Assembly: GCF_017591425.1 (NCBI RefSeq)
Contig: NW_024466599.1
Span: 74,070,501-74,134,500, forward strand
Direction: 5' to 3'
DNA: 64,000 nucleotides
Source of the DNA: Ochotona curzoniae
Taxonomy: Eukaryota; Chordata; Mammalia; Lagomorpha; Ochotonidae
Part shown: positions 11,481 through 23,160 of the stretch, piece after piece
Layout of the letters: every line of letters starts with the position of its first letter
Numbering within the stretch: position 1 is the first letter of the stretch
Notes under the pieces: model-generated
Database searches by the model: none
The model's input: only the letters and a program-made list of their open reading frames with translations
Told to the model about the DNA's origin: nothing
Program-made: the position numbers and the translations under genes

Positions 11481-12399
11481 ACAACAGATTCTGGGGTGGG
11501 GATGCAAATTTGTGCCATGCTAAGCTGGTCTTTCTTTGATTTAGAGAAGACAATTGGATCAGGTCCCCGAGCTCCAGGGACCGAGCGCTTATTTGTGTTT
11601 GTTCAGTTTCTGGTGGGCAGTGAAATATAAACTGGGTTGCAAATGGGTCGTGGGCGAGGCTCTGGAGGGAAGGCGTGGGAAGCATGAGGTGTTTGAGTGT
11701 GGCACATTTTCTGGGCCGTAGGATGTGCAGTTTCCCCACCCCAAGAAGTGACTCTAAAGGGGAGTTCCGGAGGCACACTACAAAGGGAAGTTGGATGCTG
11801 GATGTGTGTCTACATGCTCAAAAGGCGGCAGGAAAACGGTTGTGTTTATCCCTGCTTCGTATGTGGATGTCTGTGGTGGGGGGAGGGGAGTTGGAGGGAC
11901 TGAGGATCAAGTTCGTGATTGGCAGTTACCCTTAGGAAAGGCAGTAAATCATTTGTTCACTTCTCATCACCTCTGCAGCTGACCAGACCCTCCTACAGGT
12001 TTTCTCGTCTTTATCCAGGACTGGCTTTGTTATTGGAAGGAATAGAGTCGACAGGCCCTTTTTTATTTACCATAATTGATTTCTTATCATTGTTCTGAGG
12101 ATGTCCCCAAAGGAGAGAGAACATCTCTGGGTTCCTTTGCCAATGCGATTTCTGATTGCCCAACAAGTGCCCAGGATGCCTGACTCGGTCACCATTGGTA
12201 CACACTGGCTGTGAGCAAACCAAGATGCTGCAGAGCCTGCTCCCTTGAGACTCCTCTCAGGGCACAAGGTCCATCGTGGGCTTCATGTACCCCCCCCAAA
12301 AAGAAGTCCACTTCTACAGAAAGTATTGACTTCCTGTGTCCCCGGGGGCTTCTCGCATCACTTTGCCCTAAGTAGCTCATGATTTAGAGTACAAAGGCA

Positions 12400-12960
12400 T
12401 TTCCAGAGTGCACGTTTAACAAAATGACATAGCAGATAATTGAAATTTATTTGCAATTTTCAAACTACAATAAACACAATTCTCCTTTTCTTTCATTAAT
12501 AATCGCACGGCTAATGCATAGCAATCCCTCTGCAGCTTTTACAAGCAAACTTGAGCTGCTGTGTTGTAATAGCTGGAAAAGTTAATGTAGCTTGAACAAG
12601 GTTTCTAATTGTCCCTGTCTCTGTCATATTTGTCTACTTGAATGGTCCTAAATACCACAGCGATTAATTACTCCAGAGCAGGTATTACAAGATGTTATCA
12701 TCCTTCCCCAACTGTCTGGGTGAATGGAGAGAAGCAGGAGATTGTTACAGTGTTTCATCTTTGCGCTTCCTGTAAGGCACTCTCACCAGAAGATTTAAGT
12801 GTCAAAGTTAACTGCGTTCTCTAGCAGATATTCACATTCTAATTAAAGATTAAGAACGTAGTACATTACACTGTGATTTGTCATACATGGCTTGTTAAAT
12901 AGGAAACCTACCGGGATTCCCTAACATTTTATAAACATTATTCAGGGCTTTTAATGTGGG
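12400..12960. promoter_or_regulatory. Candidate conserved non-coding element
   Basis: About 560 bp of repeat-free, AT-rich sequence with several homeodomain-type TAAT/ATTA cores ('CATTAATAATCG', 'GCGATTAATTACTCC', 'TCTAATTAAAGATTAAG'). Long runs lack the CpG-decay and simple repeats typical of neutral DNA nearby. It has no open frame of note. The look is that of a developmental enhancer, but this is inference from composition only; conservation was not measured. Confidence 0.4.
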
Positions 12961-14440
12961 CAAAGCGAAAGATGATTCAACCGCATTGCAGTACGGAAAG
13001 CAGATCGCCTCTACCCGGCTGTGGCTCCCCCTACCCGACCCCACCCCCAGCCCATAATAAAAAACAAAACAGGACGCTGGAAAACTGTGGCGATTTTGTT
13101 CAAACCGTGAATCACCTCTGGTTTCTATTTGGCCATGGAAAGAAGATCTTAATTATTAACCGTAGGCTTTTTTTTTTTTTCCATTTTTGCTTTTGGCTGT
13201 CAGCTAAGTAGAGGGAGGTAAGAGCCTTTGTTTGAATCAGAGTGCCAAAGGAGGGGAATAAAGATGAAACAGTATTTCAATATGCAGCCTGAGTGTATTT
13301 CAGCGGATTCTCCGAGCCCTGATCGGCACCAGTTCCGATACTAGTGGCACAGGACTGGTTCACGTTGCGTGATTGCCTGAGGAATAAATTAATGAGGTTA
13401 CTGAGACACTGAGCATTTGCATATTCACGGATGCTTATTAGGTAGAAAGTGAATGCCAGGTGCATGGAATTTAAGGGATAGAGGGTTTGTTAAGAAGTCG
13501 CGTCTTGCAGATCCTCAGAAAAGAAGTGTCCTGTCACTAAAAATAAGATGCAGGCAAAACTCATGCCTAATGAAAACCTGAATAATTTAGGAAATTAACA
13601 GAAACACAAAGTAGAAGAAGGCCCAGCTTGAACACAGTCAGACGAGCCAACAGACCGCCCTTGTTACAAGGAAGACCTGGGTGCCATGCTCTGGGAGCAG
13701 AAAGCAAACGAACTCTGTTGGCTCTCTTTGGATTTCAGGTTTTAATTATGCTGATGTCTTGCTCACTTGGTCAGCCGCAATATAAAATCATCAACTGCAG
13801 AAGCCCGCTGCATTTGTAAATATCCTTACGGAGAGGCAACCAGTGCAAGTTGCAACAGGGCAGTGCTTTTCTAAGAAAATGAGGTCCCAACCTGAGTCAG
13901 GGAATGAGACTGGACTGTCTCCCTAAGGGATTCGGCTGTTGATGATTATCGCGGGGGAGCTGTGTGGAGGGAAGCGTGTTGTTCGAGCCATTTGTGTCTC
14001 ACTGGTGGGAGAAGTTTCTGTGCTGCTCTGGGTCTTGGTTTGGAGACTGCTCTCTTGAAACCTCACTGGACAGATGTCATATTCCTTCCATCCTTGGGCG
14101 TAACAGGCTGGTGACTATCCATGCCTCTCAGAGCACCGTGTGGTGGGAGAACATGGCTAGCCTTCTCTTTTTCTCTCCTCTTCCCTCACCCCTACCATTT
14201 TATACAGGTAGATTTGCTTCCCTTCCCTGTCTTTTGGGTTTTCTTTTTATTTCTGCTTCAAAGAAAATGACTGGTAGCCTACAATCTCCAGGAAGTGATC
14301 TATCAAAACCAAGCTGGGATAAACGTTTCTGTGAGAAATAATATAGATTTATCAACAATCTCTACTCTGCCCTCTTACATTACGGCATCTTGCTTTTCAT
14401 TTTCCTTTCCCGGGAAAGCAGGTGGTAACCCTGGATTTAG
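12961..14440. other. Repeat-poor non-coding island, middle part
   Basis: No transposon or exon is supported. The segment 13300-13480 is repeat-free, with 'GAATAAATTAATGAGG' and 'TGCATATTCACGGATGC', and is another CNE candidate. A T13 run is at 13168-13180. Small frames at 13964-14341 show no recognisable domain. Confidence 0.5.
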
Positions 14441-14448
14441 ATCACAGT

Positions 14449-14591
14449 GTATGGTGTGTGTGTATGGTATGTGTGTATGGGGTGTGTGTGTGTGTGTGTG
14501 TGTATGGTCTGTGTGTATGGGGTGTGTGTGTAAGGGGTGTGTGTGTATGGTATGTGTGTATGGTGTGTGTGTAAGGGGTGTGTGTGTGTGT

Positions 14592-14631
<40 letters not shown>

Positions 14632-14643
14632 GTGTGTGTGTGT
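14449..14643. repeat. GT-rich minisatellite/microsatellite cluster
   Basis: About 195 bp of imperfect higher-order units of GTGTGTGTATGG, GTGTGTAAGGGG and GTGTGTATGGTAT type, ending in a pure (GT)n of roughly 20 units. It yields Cys-Val frames on the plus strand and His-Thr frames on the minus strand, all spurious. Alternating purine-pyrimidine gives Z-DNA potential. Confidence 0.95.
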
Positions 14644-15186
14644 GATAGGAACATATATTCAAAAGTTCCGTGATGCCTTTTATATGCACCTGATGATTCT
14701 TTTGCTTAATTTTCGAAATTTAATTTGCAACCTCTAAAACCTTTTGAAAAGCTTTCTCCCCATTTTTTTTAAAAAGGAGCTTCTAAATACCAATGAGTTA
14801 AGTTTCTTGCTAAAGTCAGTCTTGCCTGCAGTATTGCAAAAAAAAAAAAAAAAACCTGAAGTCTTCAATTTATTTTAGCAACATTTAGAAGCTCTAGTCA
14901 TAACAATGCCCCTCCCGAACAATAATCTGCACACATTGTAGAATTCAATTTTACAAATGTCTGATGCACTCACAAACATACAGCAATCGCAGTCATTTCT
15001 GCGTGGCACAGTTGTAGCCACGACGCTATATATTTTCATCAAGTGGAGTACTATAGGTTTATTAATATTTGTTAACAATATAGTTTCAAGTTTTCTAAAA
15101 AAAATGCTGTTTTACCGCCCCTCCCTCCCCAAAAGGCCTGCCTGGAACATGCAAAGCAGCAGCATCACAGGAGTCCAGGGTTTTTG

Positions 15187-15220
<34 letters not shown>

Positions 15221-17343
15221 CGCAGGTTTTTTTGATTATGTAGATTTCTTTTCCTACTGCAGTTTCGTATGCAAAGCATGCATCAGCCACATCTATGCTA
15301 TCTCCTAAAACAGTCGTTCTGAAACCCAATCTGGGGACAGTGCAGACTAAATAAAATTTCATTTTGATTTGGCCTCCCGCTGCGAATGGGACTGCTTTGT
15401 CTCAGCTGACAGAACCAGCAAGCCAGAAAGGTATGTTCTGTTTTGCATGGCTGATGGAGTGTCTTGAGGCTCCCAAGCAGGCGGCCCGGCTCTGGCTCCT
15501 GCTCTGGCGGTCAGCAGCAGCATCTCCAATTCCTGCCTGTCTTTCTCCTTGGCTCCCCTGCCGCCCTTGTCTACCTGCAGGGTGCAGCCATGGCAGACCC
15601 ACACCGATTGTTTATTTGGGCATATGTTTGATAGCTTGTGTGGCTGTTTGAATTTTTTTTCCTCTTCTCACTGCTTTTGTTGTTGTTGTTGGGTGTTGTT
15701 GTTGTCATGTCCCTATCTGGGGTTTGGTTTGCTTTTGCTTCCCTCGCCCACACAGGCTCTCCTGGTCTCTCAAGGTGTTGAATACTAAAACACCGACAGA
15801 AAAGAAAATCGTCTAAGTGCTGGTCTGATGCTCCAGAGGGTTGGCTGGGAGATTTGTCATGCTGAATTTTATTGGAAATTTGAAGACGCAATGAATAGCT
15901 TTGAAGGACTTGGGCTTTTCAGGGTCCCTGTGAGCTACCTTGGCAGCCAAGCAAATCGCCCATTGTAGAGGGGTGGGGGAAGGGTCATAAGAAAAGGCTC
16001 TTCCGAAGGGGCTCCACTGTTTTTCCATCTGATCCGCTGCCCACATGCGCTGTGGAATTGGTCCGGAAGGAGCTCAACGTGGCTCTGTTTTCCACAGTGA
16101 CCTTCATCTGGAATCATCTCAGCAGAGCCTGCGGTGTGTCAGATGCTCTCTCACATTCGTCCCACCCTGCAGAGGATGTGGTGGGCATCAGGGCAACACC
16201 TGCTGTGATGTTTCTTTCACAGAATGACCAAGTGTCAGGCAATAGACAGTGGTGGGAACTCAGTTTTCAAGCCCCACTGTCTCCTTTCGAACTGTTTTTG
16301 CCCTTGACAGGTCCATAAGGTGAGTTAAAAAAAAAAACAACAACCCTGATTTGCATATGGGCATGTCATTCATCTTAGTTGGATTATCACAAACTGGTAA
16401 AGATGAGTGTGGAAGAAACAAGTGACAAGCTATGTGTGAGAAAAGCTGAGAGTCACTGCCCTCTGACCCGGGCTTCTGCATAAGGAATCCCACCAAGAAT
16501 AGAATTAAACAGTTCATAAACTACTAATAAGCTTTGTAGGATACACCTGGAACAAAGGCAGAATTAGCCAAACGTGAAACTTGTGCACAGTCAGAAATTA
16601 ACTGTTGCAGATCCACGTCAGAGCACCCCAGGGTTCTGCATTCAGTGGTCCTGCAGTACTTCTGAATGCCATTCCTGGAATTCAATGGATGAGCTCTTTG
16701 CTATGACAGTAGGTTATTCCTTAACTAGGAATTCTCAGAATTCTTTTCTGTGAGCCCCTCACTCCCTTGGCCAAGAAACTTTGGTAGTGGTGTCTTCAAA
16801 AGTTTCAGTAAGTCATTGAAAGGCTCCTTGTACAATAGATTGAAGAACAAATTGGAACGTAAGAAGACATGGAGGGAAGAGAAGCATGATTGCAACGGCA
16901 GATGTCATCTTGTAAAGACGTCACAATGTCCCTTGAGGAAGAAGAGAACGGCAGGTGTGGCCACCACTGACAGGGATTGTACCACAGATGTGTGAATCTG
17001 GGTGTCGCTCAACAATATGTCTTTTTGCTATAGCATTCCTATCAGAGCCACTTGATTTCTGTTTCATAGCTGTTTGTCTCTGATCTTAAAAAGCCGAAGT
17101 TTATTTTTCCTTAAGTTGGCAAGTTCATATAGGGGTAGATCATTAGAATTTTAAGAGCTTCTCTTGATAACTGACATGCTTTTTTAAAAAAAAAAGAAAA
17201 ATGGATTCTGCCAAGTTGCAATATAAATGTTTCAACATAAAATTATCTATCAAAGACCAATCAAAAACTGAAATGAAATGAGAAAGTATTTAAAATGAGA
17301 AGTTTACTCCTAAAAAAACATGTATTTTTTTGTATTACAGGCT
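14644..17343. other. Repeat-poor non-coding island, right part
   Basis: Contains an A18 run near 14839, a (CA)n at 15188-15218 and a GTT-rich patch at 15678-15703. The segments 14880-15060 and 16140-16330 are repeat-free and CNE-like. At 15431 a donor-like 'AAAG' then 'GTATGT' occurs without a matching acceptor. No gene is supported. Confidence 0.5.
15188..15218. repeat. (CA)n microsatellite
   Basis: About 15 CA units. Confidence 0.97.
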
Positions 17344-17363
17344 TATATATATATGTGTGTGTA

Positions 17364-17394
<31 letters not shown>
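17344..17394. repeat. Compound (TA)n(TG)n(TA)n repeat
   Basis: Alternating TA and TG tracts over about 50 bp, an unstable simple repeat at the right border of the repeat-poor island. Confidence 0.95.
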
Positions 17395-17480
17395 GACTAT
17401 ATGTACCACCTGTAAATTATACGTATAGACACGCACACAGGGCAAGAGATTGAATCAACATCATTATTAAGAATTGTCAT

Positions 17481-17810
17481 GGGTTGGGCATTGTGGAATG
17501 GCAGCTGGGATGCCACGTGGGATGCTGTCAGGCTGCTTGGAGAGAAGTGGCTCCAAGGCCCCACTCTGCTTGCGCTGCAGCTTCCTGATAACGCACACAC
17601 GGGGGAGGGAGGGGGTAGCCGTTGATGTTTCACATTCATGGGTCACCGCATTAGCAAGAGTTCTTGTGCCTGGTTTTGGCCTGGCTCAGATCTGGCTGTT
17701 GCCAGCATCTGGGGGAGTGAGCCACCAGATGAAGAGCCATGTCCCTGAATCTCTCTGCCTTCTCTGCCGCTTTCCCTTTCAAGTAAATAAAAATCAATAA
17801 ATTCAAAAAG
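17481..17810 (+). mobile_element. Diverged lagomorph SINE
   Basis: Head remnant 'GGGTTGGGCATTGTGGAATG', body 'TTTTGGCCTGGCTCAGATCT' and 'GAGTGAGCCACCAGATG', tail 'TTTCAAGTAAATAAAAATCA'. The tail with TTTCAAGTAAATAAA is the older C-repeat form rather than the young TCCAATAAA form. Confidence 0.82.
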
Positions 17811-18065
17811 AGGAATGACAGTTACCGTGAGTATAAAAACCAACAAACACATTTGTGAGACAATATTCTAAACTATGACTTGATTGATCATATATGCATA
17901 TAGCATAGACCAAAACTTACTATTTTTATTAATTGATCAGTTTATCTTCAATCTCCCCCCTGCAGGAGCCAAATTGTTAAAATGTGATTTAATATACCTG
18001 GGGTTTGTCGACATGGGCCTTTAAGAAGACTATCTTTCCCCTAAGCATCATTTTAAGCATCATTT

Positions 18066-18300
18066 TTTCTTCTAATTTTTGTTGCTTGTTTATTTGGGAG
18101 GCAGAGAGAGAGAGAGAGAGAGAGATGAGAAAGAGAGAGGGAGAAGGAGAGAAGCAGAGGCATGTGCAGGCATGGTGCTCCTGTCTGCTGAGTTACCTTC
18201 CCAAGAGGTGTGTGATGGTCATGCTGGTCTGAAATCTACCCGGGGAGCCAAGGACTTACCCATTTTTCCCATTTGTACAGCAAGAGCCCAGTTACCTGAG
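18066..18300 (-). mobile_element. Old SINE fragment, minus strand
   Basis: A (GA)n tract at 18104-18126 follows 'TTGTTTATTTGGGAGGCAG' (complement of a SINE tail), with faint body similarity onward ('GGGAGCCAAGGACTTACCC'). Heavily diverged, with an uncertain right edge. Confidence 0.5.
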
Positions 18301-21300
18301 CTGTCAGTGCTAGGTTGTATGGTCTACACTAGCCAAAAGTTTTTACACGTTGTGGTTGCTTGTGTTCTGATCACTCAGATCCGATCTCATAGTTCATTTT
18401 CTGGGTCCCTTTACAAGCAAGGCAACACAAACTGCAGTTCTGCTATCTACTGTCCTCACTCACGGATACGGTGAGGATGCTCGGAAATTGTCTGCTGAGG
18501 AAATGAGCAAATGAGCAGTGTAGAAGATTGGCCCTGGACCACAGAAGACCAGGACATACTGCACCGAGTGATCCTTGCCCATGAGGAAAGGAAATGGGTT
18601 CTCGCCCTGTGCCCCACTGAAACTTTGTTGGCCTATAAACTTCAAGGGAAATACAAACATGTTTTCCCCAGGAAATGACACATTTAAACCAAACTCAGGC
18701 AAACTCCCAAATCGCAAGAATCTATGAGTTTTTAAAAAGGTCAAATCTGATCAAAGAGGAGCCATGAGTGACAAAAAAAAAAAAAGAGAGAGAGAGAGAG
18801 AGAGAAAGAGAATCATGACTCTGAAAGTGTCAATATGAAAAGAAAAAGTGGTTCAATCTGTTTGCTTTCTGGGTACAAATAAAGTATGTAATATTCACAG
18901 ACTGAAAAGAAGCGGTAATCAAAGCAACAACAATATAGACTGGAAAACTCATTTTATACTTCTGTAAGCCAGGTGGTTGAAGACCAGAAGTCACAAAGAG
19001 AAAGACAATCAGAAACCAGATCCTGAGTTTCAGAGGTAACCCTGAAAATCCATCTTGGGAGCTAATTCATAAAGCACCGTGCTAGACATGGCAAACATCT
19101 GCATTATCTTCAAGCAATGCTTATGTTTGACAGAAAGGTCATTTACTGTGAAAATAACTAATCATATTATAGCAAACATTTAGATGTTTTCTTTAGTCTT
19201 AGATAACCATGGAAAATCCTTAAAGCTTAACAGGTAAGGGCATAGACTCAGGCAAGCTGAGACTTTGAACAATTTCAAATCCAATTCTCCTATGGAAAGA
19301 GAGTTTCTACTTGACCTGTAAGATTAAAAGTCACATGATGAGGAAAAATGTGAAAACCACAGGTTTTGTGCACAGAGGAACAATCTTAGACCTTTATATT
19401 CTATTGCACAAACGTGTCTAGTAAACTCAAAATAAATTCTAAGGAAATGATAATAAATACTTATCTTCTATATACTATTCATCCTCAAAAGAAACGGAAG
19501 AATTGACTCAAATATCCTTACAAAGCCCACATCAACATGGCCGTTGAACTTCTCCAGTTGACAAAAAGCTCTGGTAGAGTGCCACTGATCCTCTTGATTA
19601 CACGCATGGATGCAGTTGATGGAGAGAGAGCCCTGAAGCGACCACCTGTGTGGCCAGTGAGCTGCACTGAGCACAAGCTCAAGGATTTACAGACAGAGAC
19701 GGCGGAATGGGCACCATGCCCACAGAGGAAGTTGGGTGCTCTTTGTTTTATGCTCTGCCTTACCTAAACCAAAAGCCCACACGTTCATCCGTTCTAGAGA
19801 AATGCATGCAGATACCTACAGATCTGAGAGACTGGGACTCAACGATGAGAGAATCCCACAATAACTCAAAGACATCACAAGTGTCTGAGAATTCCCACTT
19901 ATTCCCAAGGCCAATAGGATCCAAATATCGTGTGCACCATTCCCCGCCCCAGCAGAATCAGCACATCTTTCTAGGGGAAAAAATAGGGTATGAGTGGGCA
20001 CATTCAAGAGAGGGTGTTTTATCCAAATGGAAGAATAAGCACCCTGAGAAAGACAGCTTAGGCTATCGAGACTGACAGCTTCAAACCTGGCTATTCTATT
20101 CGTTTTTCTATTCGTTTTTCTCCTCTCCCCTTACTAATGATTGAACGTGGTTGGGAAGAGAACCAGATCAACTACAACCAAAATAAAACAAATTAGTTTT
20201 CCATTTTGTTTATGAGTTTGTATCATGAATGAAATGGTGCAACTCAGTTACATTTAAAATTCTAGATCTTTGCACTCTTGACTCTCTTCAAAGTCCCAAG
20301 AAGTTGTTGGACACTTTGTATGTGAACCTCAGCAAGAGTGAAGGAATGGGAGACAAACATGGACTGAAATCGGTGAAATTAATTTTTATACCTGATATGC
20401 AATGTCACTGTAACTCCAGAGGGTTAAATATCAGTCCTGTGGGGATTTCTAGTGCAATTTCTCTACCTCTAAAAGGAATGTTTTATGTATGGGAGCGGAA
20501 TCCAATCACAATGCCGACATCTCTAGGTTAAGTTTGTTGCCTAATTCATAGGCCAAGCTTAACAAGGGCCCAGAGAAAACCAACCTCCTTCTCCTAGGAA
20601 TTTGAGATTTGAAACAGTCAAGTGCACATTCTGGGAGTTACTGGGCTACAGCGCATCAACACTGGAGTATCCGAAGACACAAAGACACATGAATGATTTT
20701 GCCCTTTCCAAAATACCTGGAAAGCAAAAACCGTTCTACTCCTTCCATGCACGTGATCAACATATGCTGAACTTCTTGAAGTGCTTCAGTGTCACTTCAG
20801 TGAATTCCTTTCCTTAAATTGACCAGTATTTGTTTCAATTGCTCTCATCTCGTGAGCTACATTTATGCTGCCAAAAAAAATTAAAAAATATGGAAAATTC
20901 TTAGCAGCATTCTAGACCTTCCATTATGTGCTTCCTAAAGGAGGAAGTACAGAGTTGGTGAACACTCAGTCTTGCATTTGCCCATATAATGGATGTAGTA
21001 ATGGTCAGAAACATTCATGGGTTCAATGGAAATTTCTTAGAAAAGTACATAAATATCTTCAGGGATGACAATGGCTTATAGCACAAAGAGGCCATCTTAC
21101 AGAGGAAATTGTTCCAGGGATTGTCCATAGAATAACTCCAAAAAACACACCATTTTTTTTGTTGTTGTTGTTAAATTGGCTTGTTTACTCATGTAAAACA
21201 TGTATCAGAATAGTGTTAGCAGAAAACTCATTTGGAATTCAAGATAATATTTAAAGGAATCAAAAAGTATCACAGTATTGAAGGATAAAAACACTTCTAG

Positions 21301-21590
21301 AGGGAACTAGATACCACAGAGAGCTAATTATTTCATAAACAGAGACCAGGTATGCAGTTTGGGAAGATGGAATGAAAATCTCAGTTTTTAGTGCATATTA
21401 CTTTGGAAGTTTGCTAAGCAAACACGGTCTTTTGCATTTAGCACACACAAAAAGATCAGCGAAATGGTGTAACTGCAGCAAAGTATAGTGTCTTGGATGA
21501 GACATAGATTAAGCTTGGCTATCAAGTGTAAGACCACTTGAAAATGCCATGTATTTACATAATGACATAAAGTGATAGTAATATGTACAA
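18301..21590. other. Non-coding stretch with no clear repeats
   Basis: A (GA)n at 18786-18806 and a 12-bp 'CTATTCGTTTTT' tandem duplication at 20096-20119 are visible. The frame at 19537-19767 has a weak resemblance to a von Willebrand A-type core and is discussed as a finding. Nothing else is recognised. Confidence 0.5.
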
Positions 21591-21592
21591 GA

Positions 21593-21718
21593 GCACTTCA
21601 AAACGCATGTAGAGCCATGGAGTTAAGAGGAGAATTTGTTTTTGGTAGGGCCAAAATATTTTGAAATCCATGCATAGTTTTTGTTTGACATCCATTTTCC
21701 GAGGGCTTTTTCAACAGC
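21593..21718 (+). mobile_element. Palindromic MITE, copy 2
   Basis: Left end 'CACTTCAAAACGCATGTAG'; internal 'TTTTGAAATCCATGCATAG', the most conserved block of the family; right end 'TTCCGAGGGCTTTTTCAA'. Same orientation and length as the copy at 911-1035. Confidence 0.72.
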
Positions 21719-22834
21719 CTACATAGATATGTTCTAAGCAATTTCATTAATATGAAGCATGATGTATAATATTACATGTATTAGAATTAATGAGCTATGT
21801 AAACATTCCTAATAGAAGAATGAACAGAGAGATAAACTACTTCAAGGGGAAAGCCTTTATCCGATTGTATCGAGGGTTGGTTCCATATCATTGAATGCAG
21901 ACAAGGGGAGGAGAAGCTGGCTACCCATTTTGGCTCGTCCACATCAAGGGTGCATCATTTCCCCACGAGCCATTACAGACTGCTGTATTTTTTAGTTACA
22001 AAATTCTTTCCCCAATGGAAAAAAAATAGCTTCAATCTCCTAAAAGAAAGAAGAGATGTAAGGAAAACAGTACATGCAAAACTATTGTTTTTTTTTTTTT
22101 AAGGAGTAACTGTGTTGTAGCTGCTGACGACCAAGAGTGTTTTCTCTTTTGTTTTGCCAGCTATCAGTGTTTGGAGAGTGTAAACATTAATGAGCATGAG
22201 GAGCTAGGTGGAACAAGGGAGTGGGTGTGGAGTAATGGGATGAAATTAAGAAAAGGGAAATGTAGGTTGATTACCAATTACCAATTGACAATCTTCTTAA
22301 TGTGAAGGTCTATTAGACTGTAGGGTAATCATGGCAGGACTCCCATTGCTTGCATGCTTAAAAGAAGAGTGGACACAGCACTATCAAGAACCCCTGTGGT
22401 GACTGAGCCACCCTGTTGTGTGCAATGAGTGAGTTCACCTTGCCTGCCTTTACAGCCTGACACATCCCTGCCCTATGGGTAGCAAAAAGAAAAGCCATCG
22501 GACCTGCCCCACACAGACCCACCCAAGCCCGAGAGATCGGGAAGATTTCTATAAATACAATTCTTCTGGCTGTCATCTGGAGCAGCCTTCTGAACACTTT
22601 GGTAAAACCCAGAAGACACAGTTTGGTTGGCAAAAAGCAGTTTCCCAAGATGAAGTTTTCCACCTGGGACACTGACACATTTTTGAAACTTAAAGAAATC
22701 AGCATCTTGTGTCACGCAGCATTCCGCCTTGTAGAAAATGACATTTCAATAACATGGCTACCATGGTATTTATGTAGGTGCATTCCTTCAGACCTGAAGG
22801 AGAGATGGAGGGAAGAGTTAACCATCAGCAGAAG

Positions 22835-23160
22835 GGGCTGGTGTTGCGATACAGTTAAGTTGCCACCTGTAACAACAGCATCCCATATAAGTACCAATTT
22901 AAGCACTGATTGCATTACGTCTGAGGTCTCTGCTCAAGTACCCAAGAAATCAGTGGAAAATGTCCCAGGGGTCCCTGACACTGGGAGACACAGATGGAGT
23001 GCCCAGGTTCCTGGGTTTACCTTGGCCTAGCCCTGACCTCTGAGGCCATGTGAGGAGTGAACCAATAGATGGACAATCTCGCCCTCTCTCTCTCTCTCTG
23101 TTTGTCTCTCTCTCTCTCTCTCTACCTTTCAAATAAGTAATGTAAATCCTTTTTTAAAAA
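22835..23160 (+). mobile_element. Diverged lagomorph SINE
   Basis: 'GAAGGGGCTGGTGTTGCGAT' head remnant, 'AGCATCCCATATAAG', body 'TGACACTGGGAGACACAGAT', two (CT)n tracts at 23083-23123 and tail 'CTTTCAAATAAGTAATG'. The tail is of the older TTTCAAATAA class. Confidence 0.85.

Noticed and set aside
11236..11778. Longest minus-strand open frame (180 codons)
   Set aside because: It runs through a (GT)n tract giving His-Thr repeats and has no domain. Lengths like this arise by chance in 64 kb over six frames.
14449..14643. CRISPR-like array
   Set aside because: The repeats are simple GT units without distinct spacers, in a mammalian context.
14295..14737. Cys-Val and His-Thr rich proteins
   Set aside because: Translations of the GT-rich minisatellite.
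15415..15440. Splice donor 'AAAG' then 'GTATGT' as an exon end
   Set aside because: No acceptor, frame or promoter context supports an exon here.
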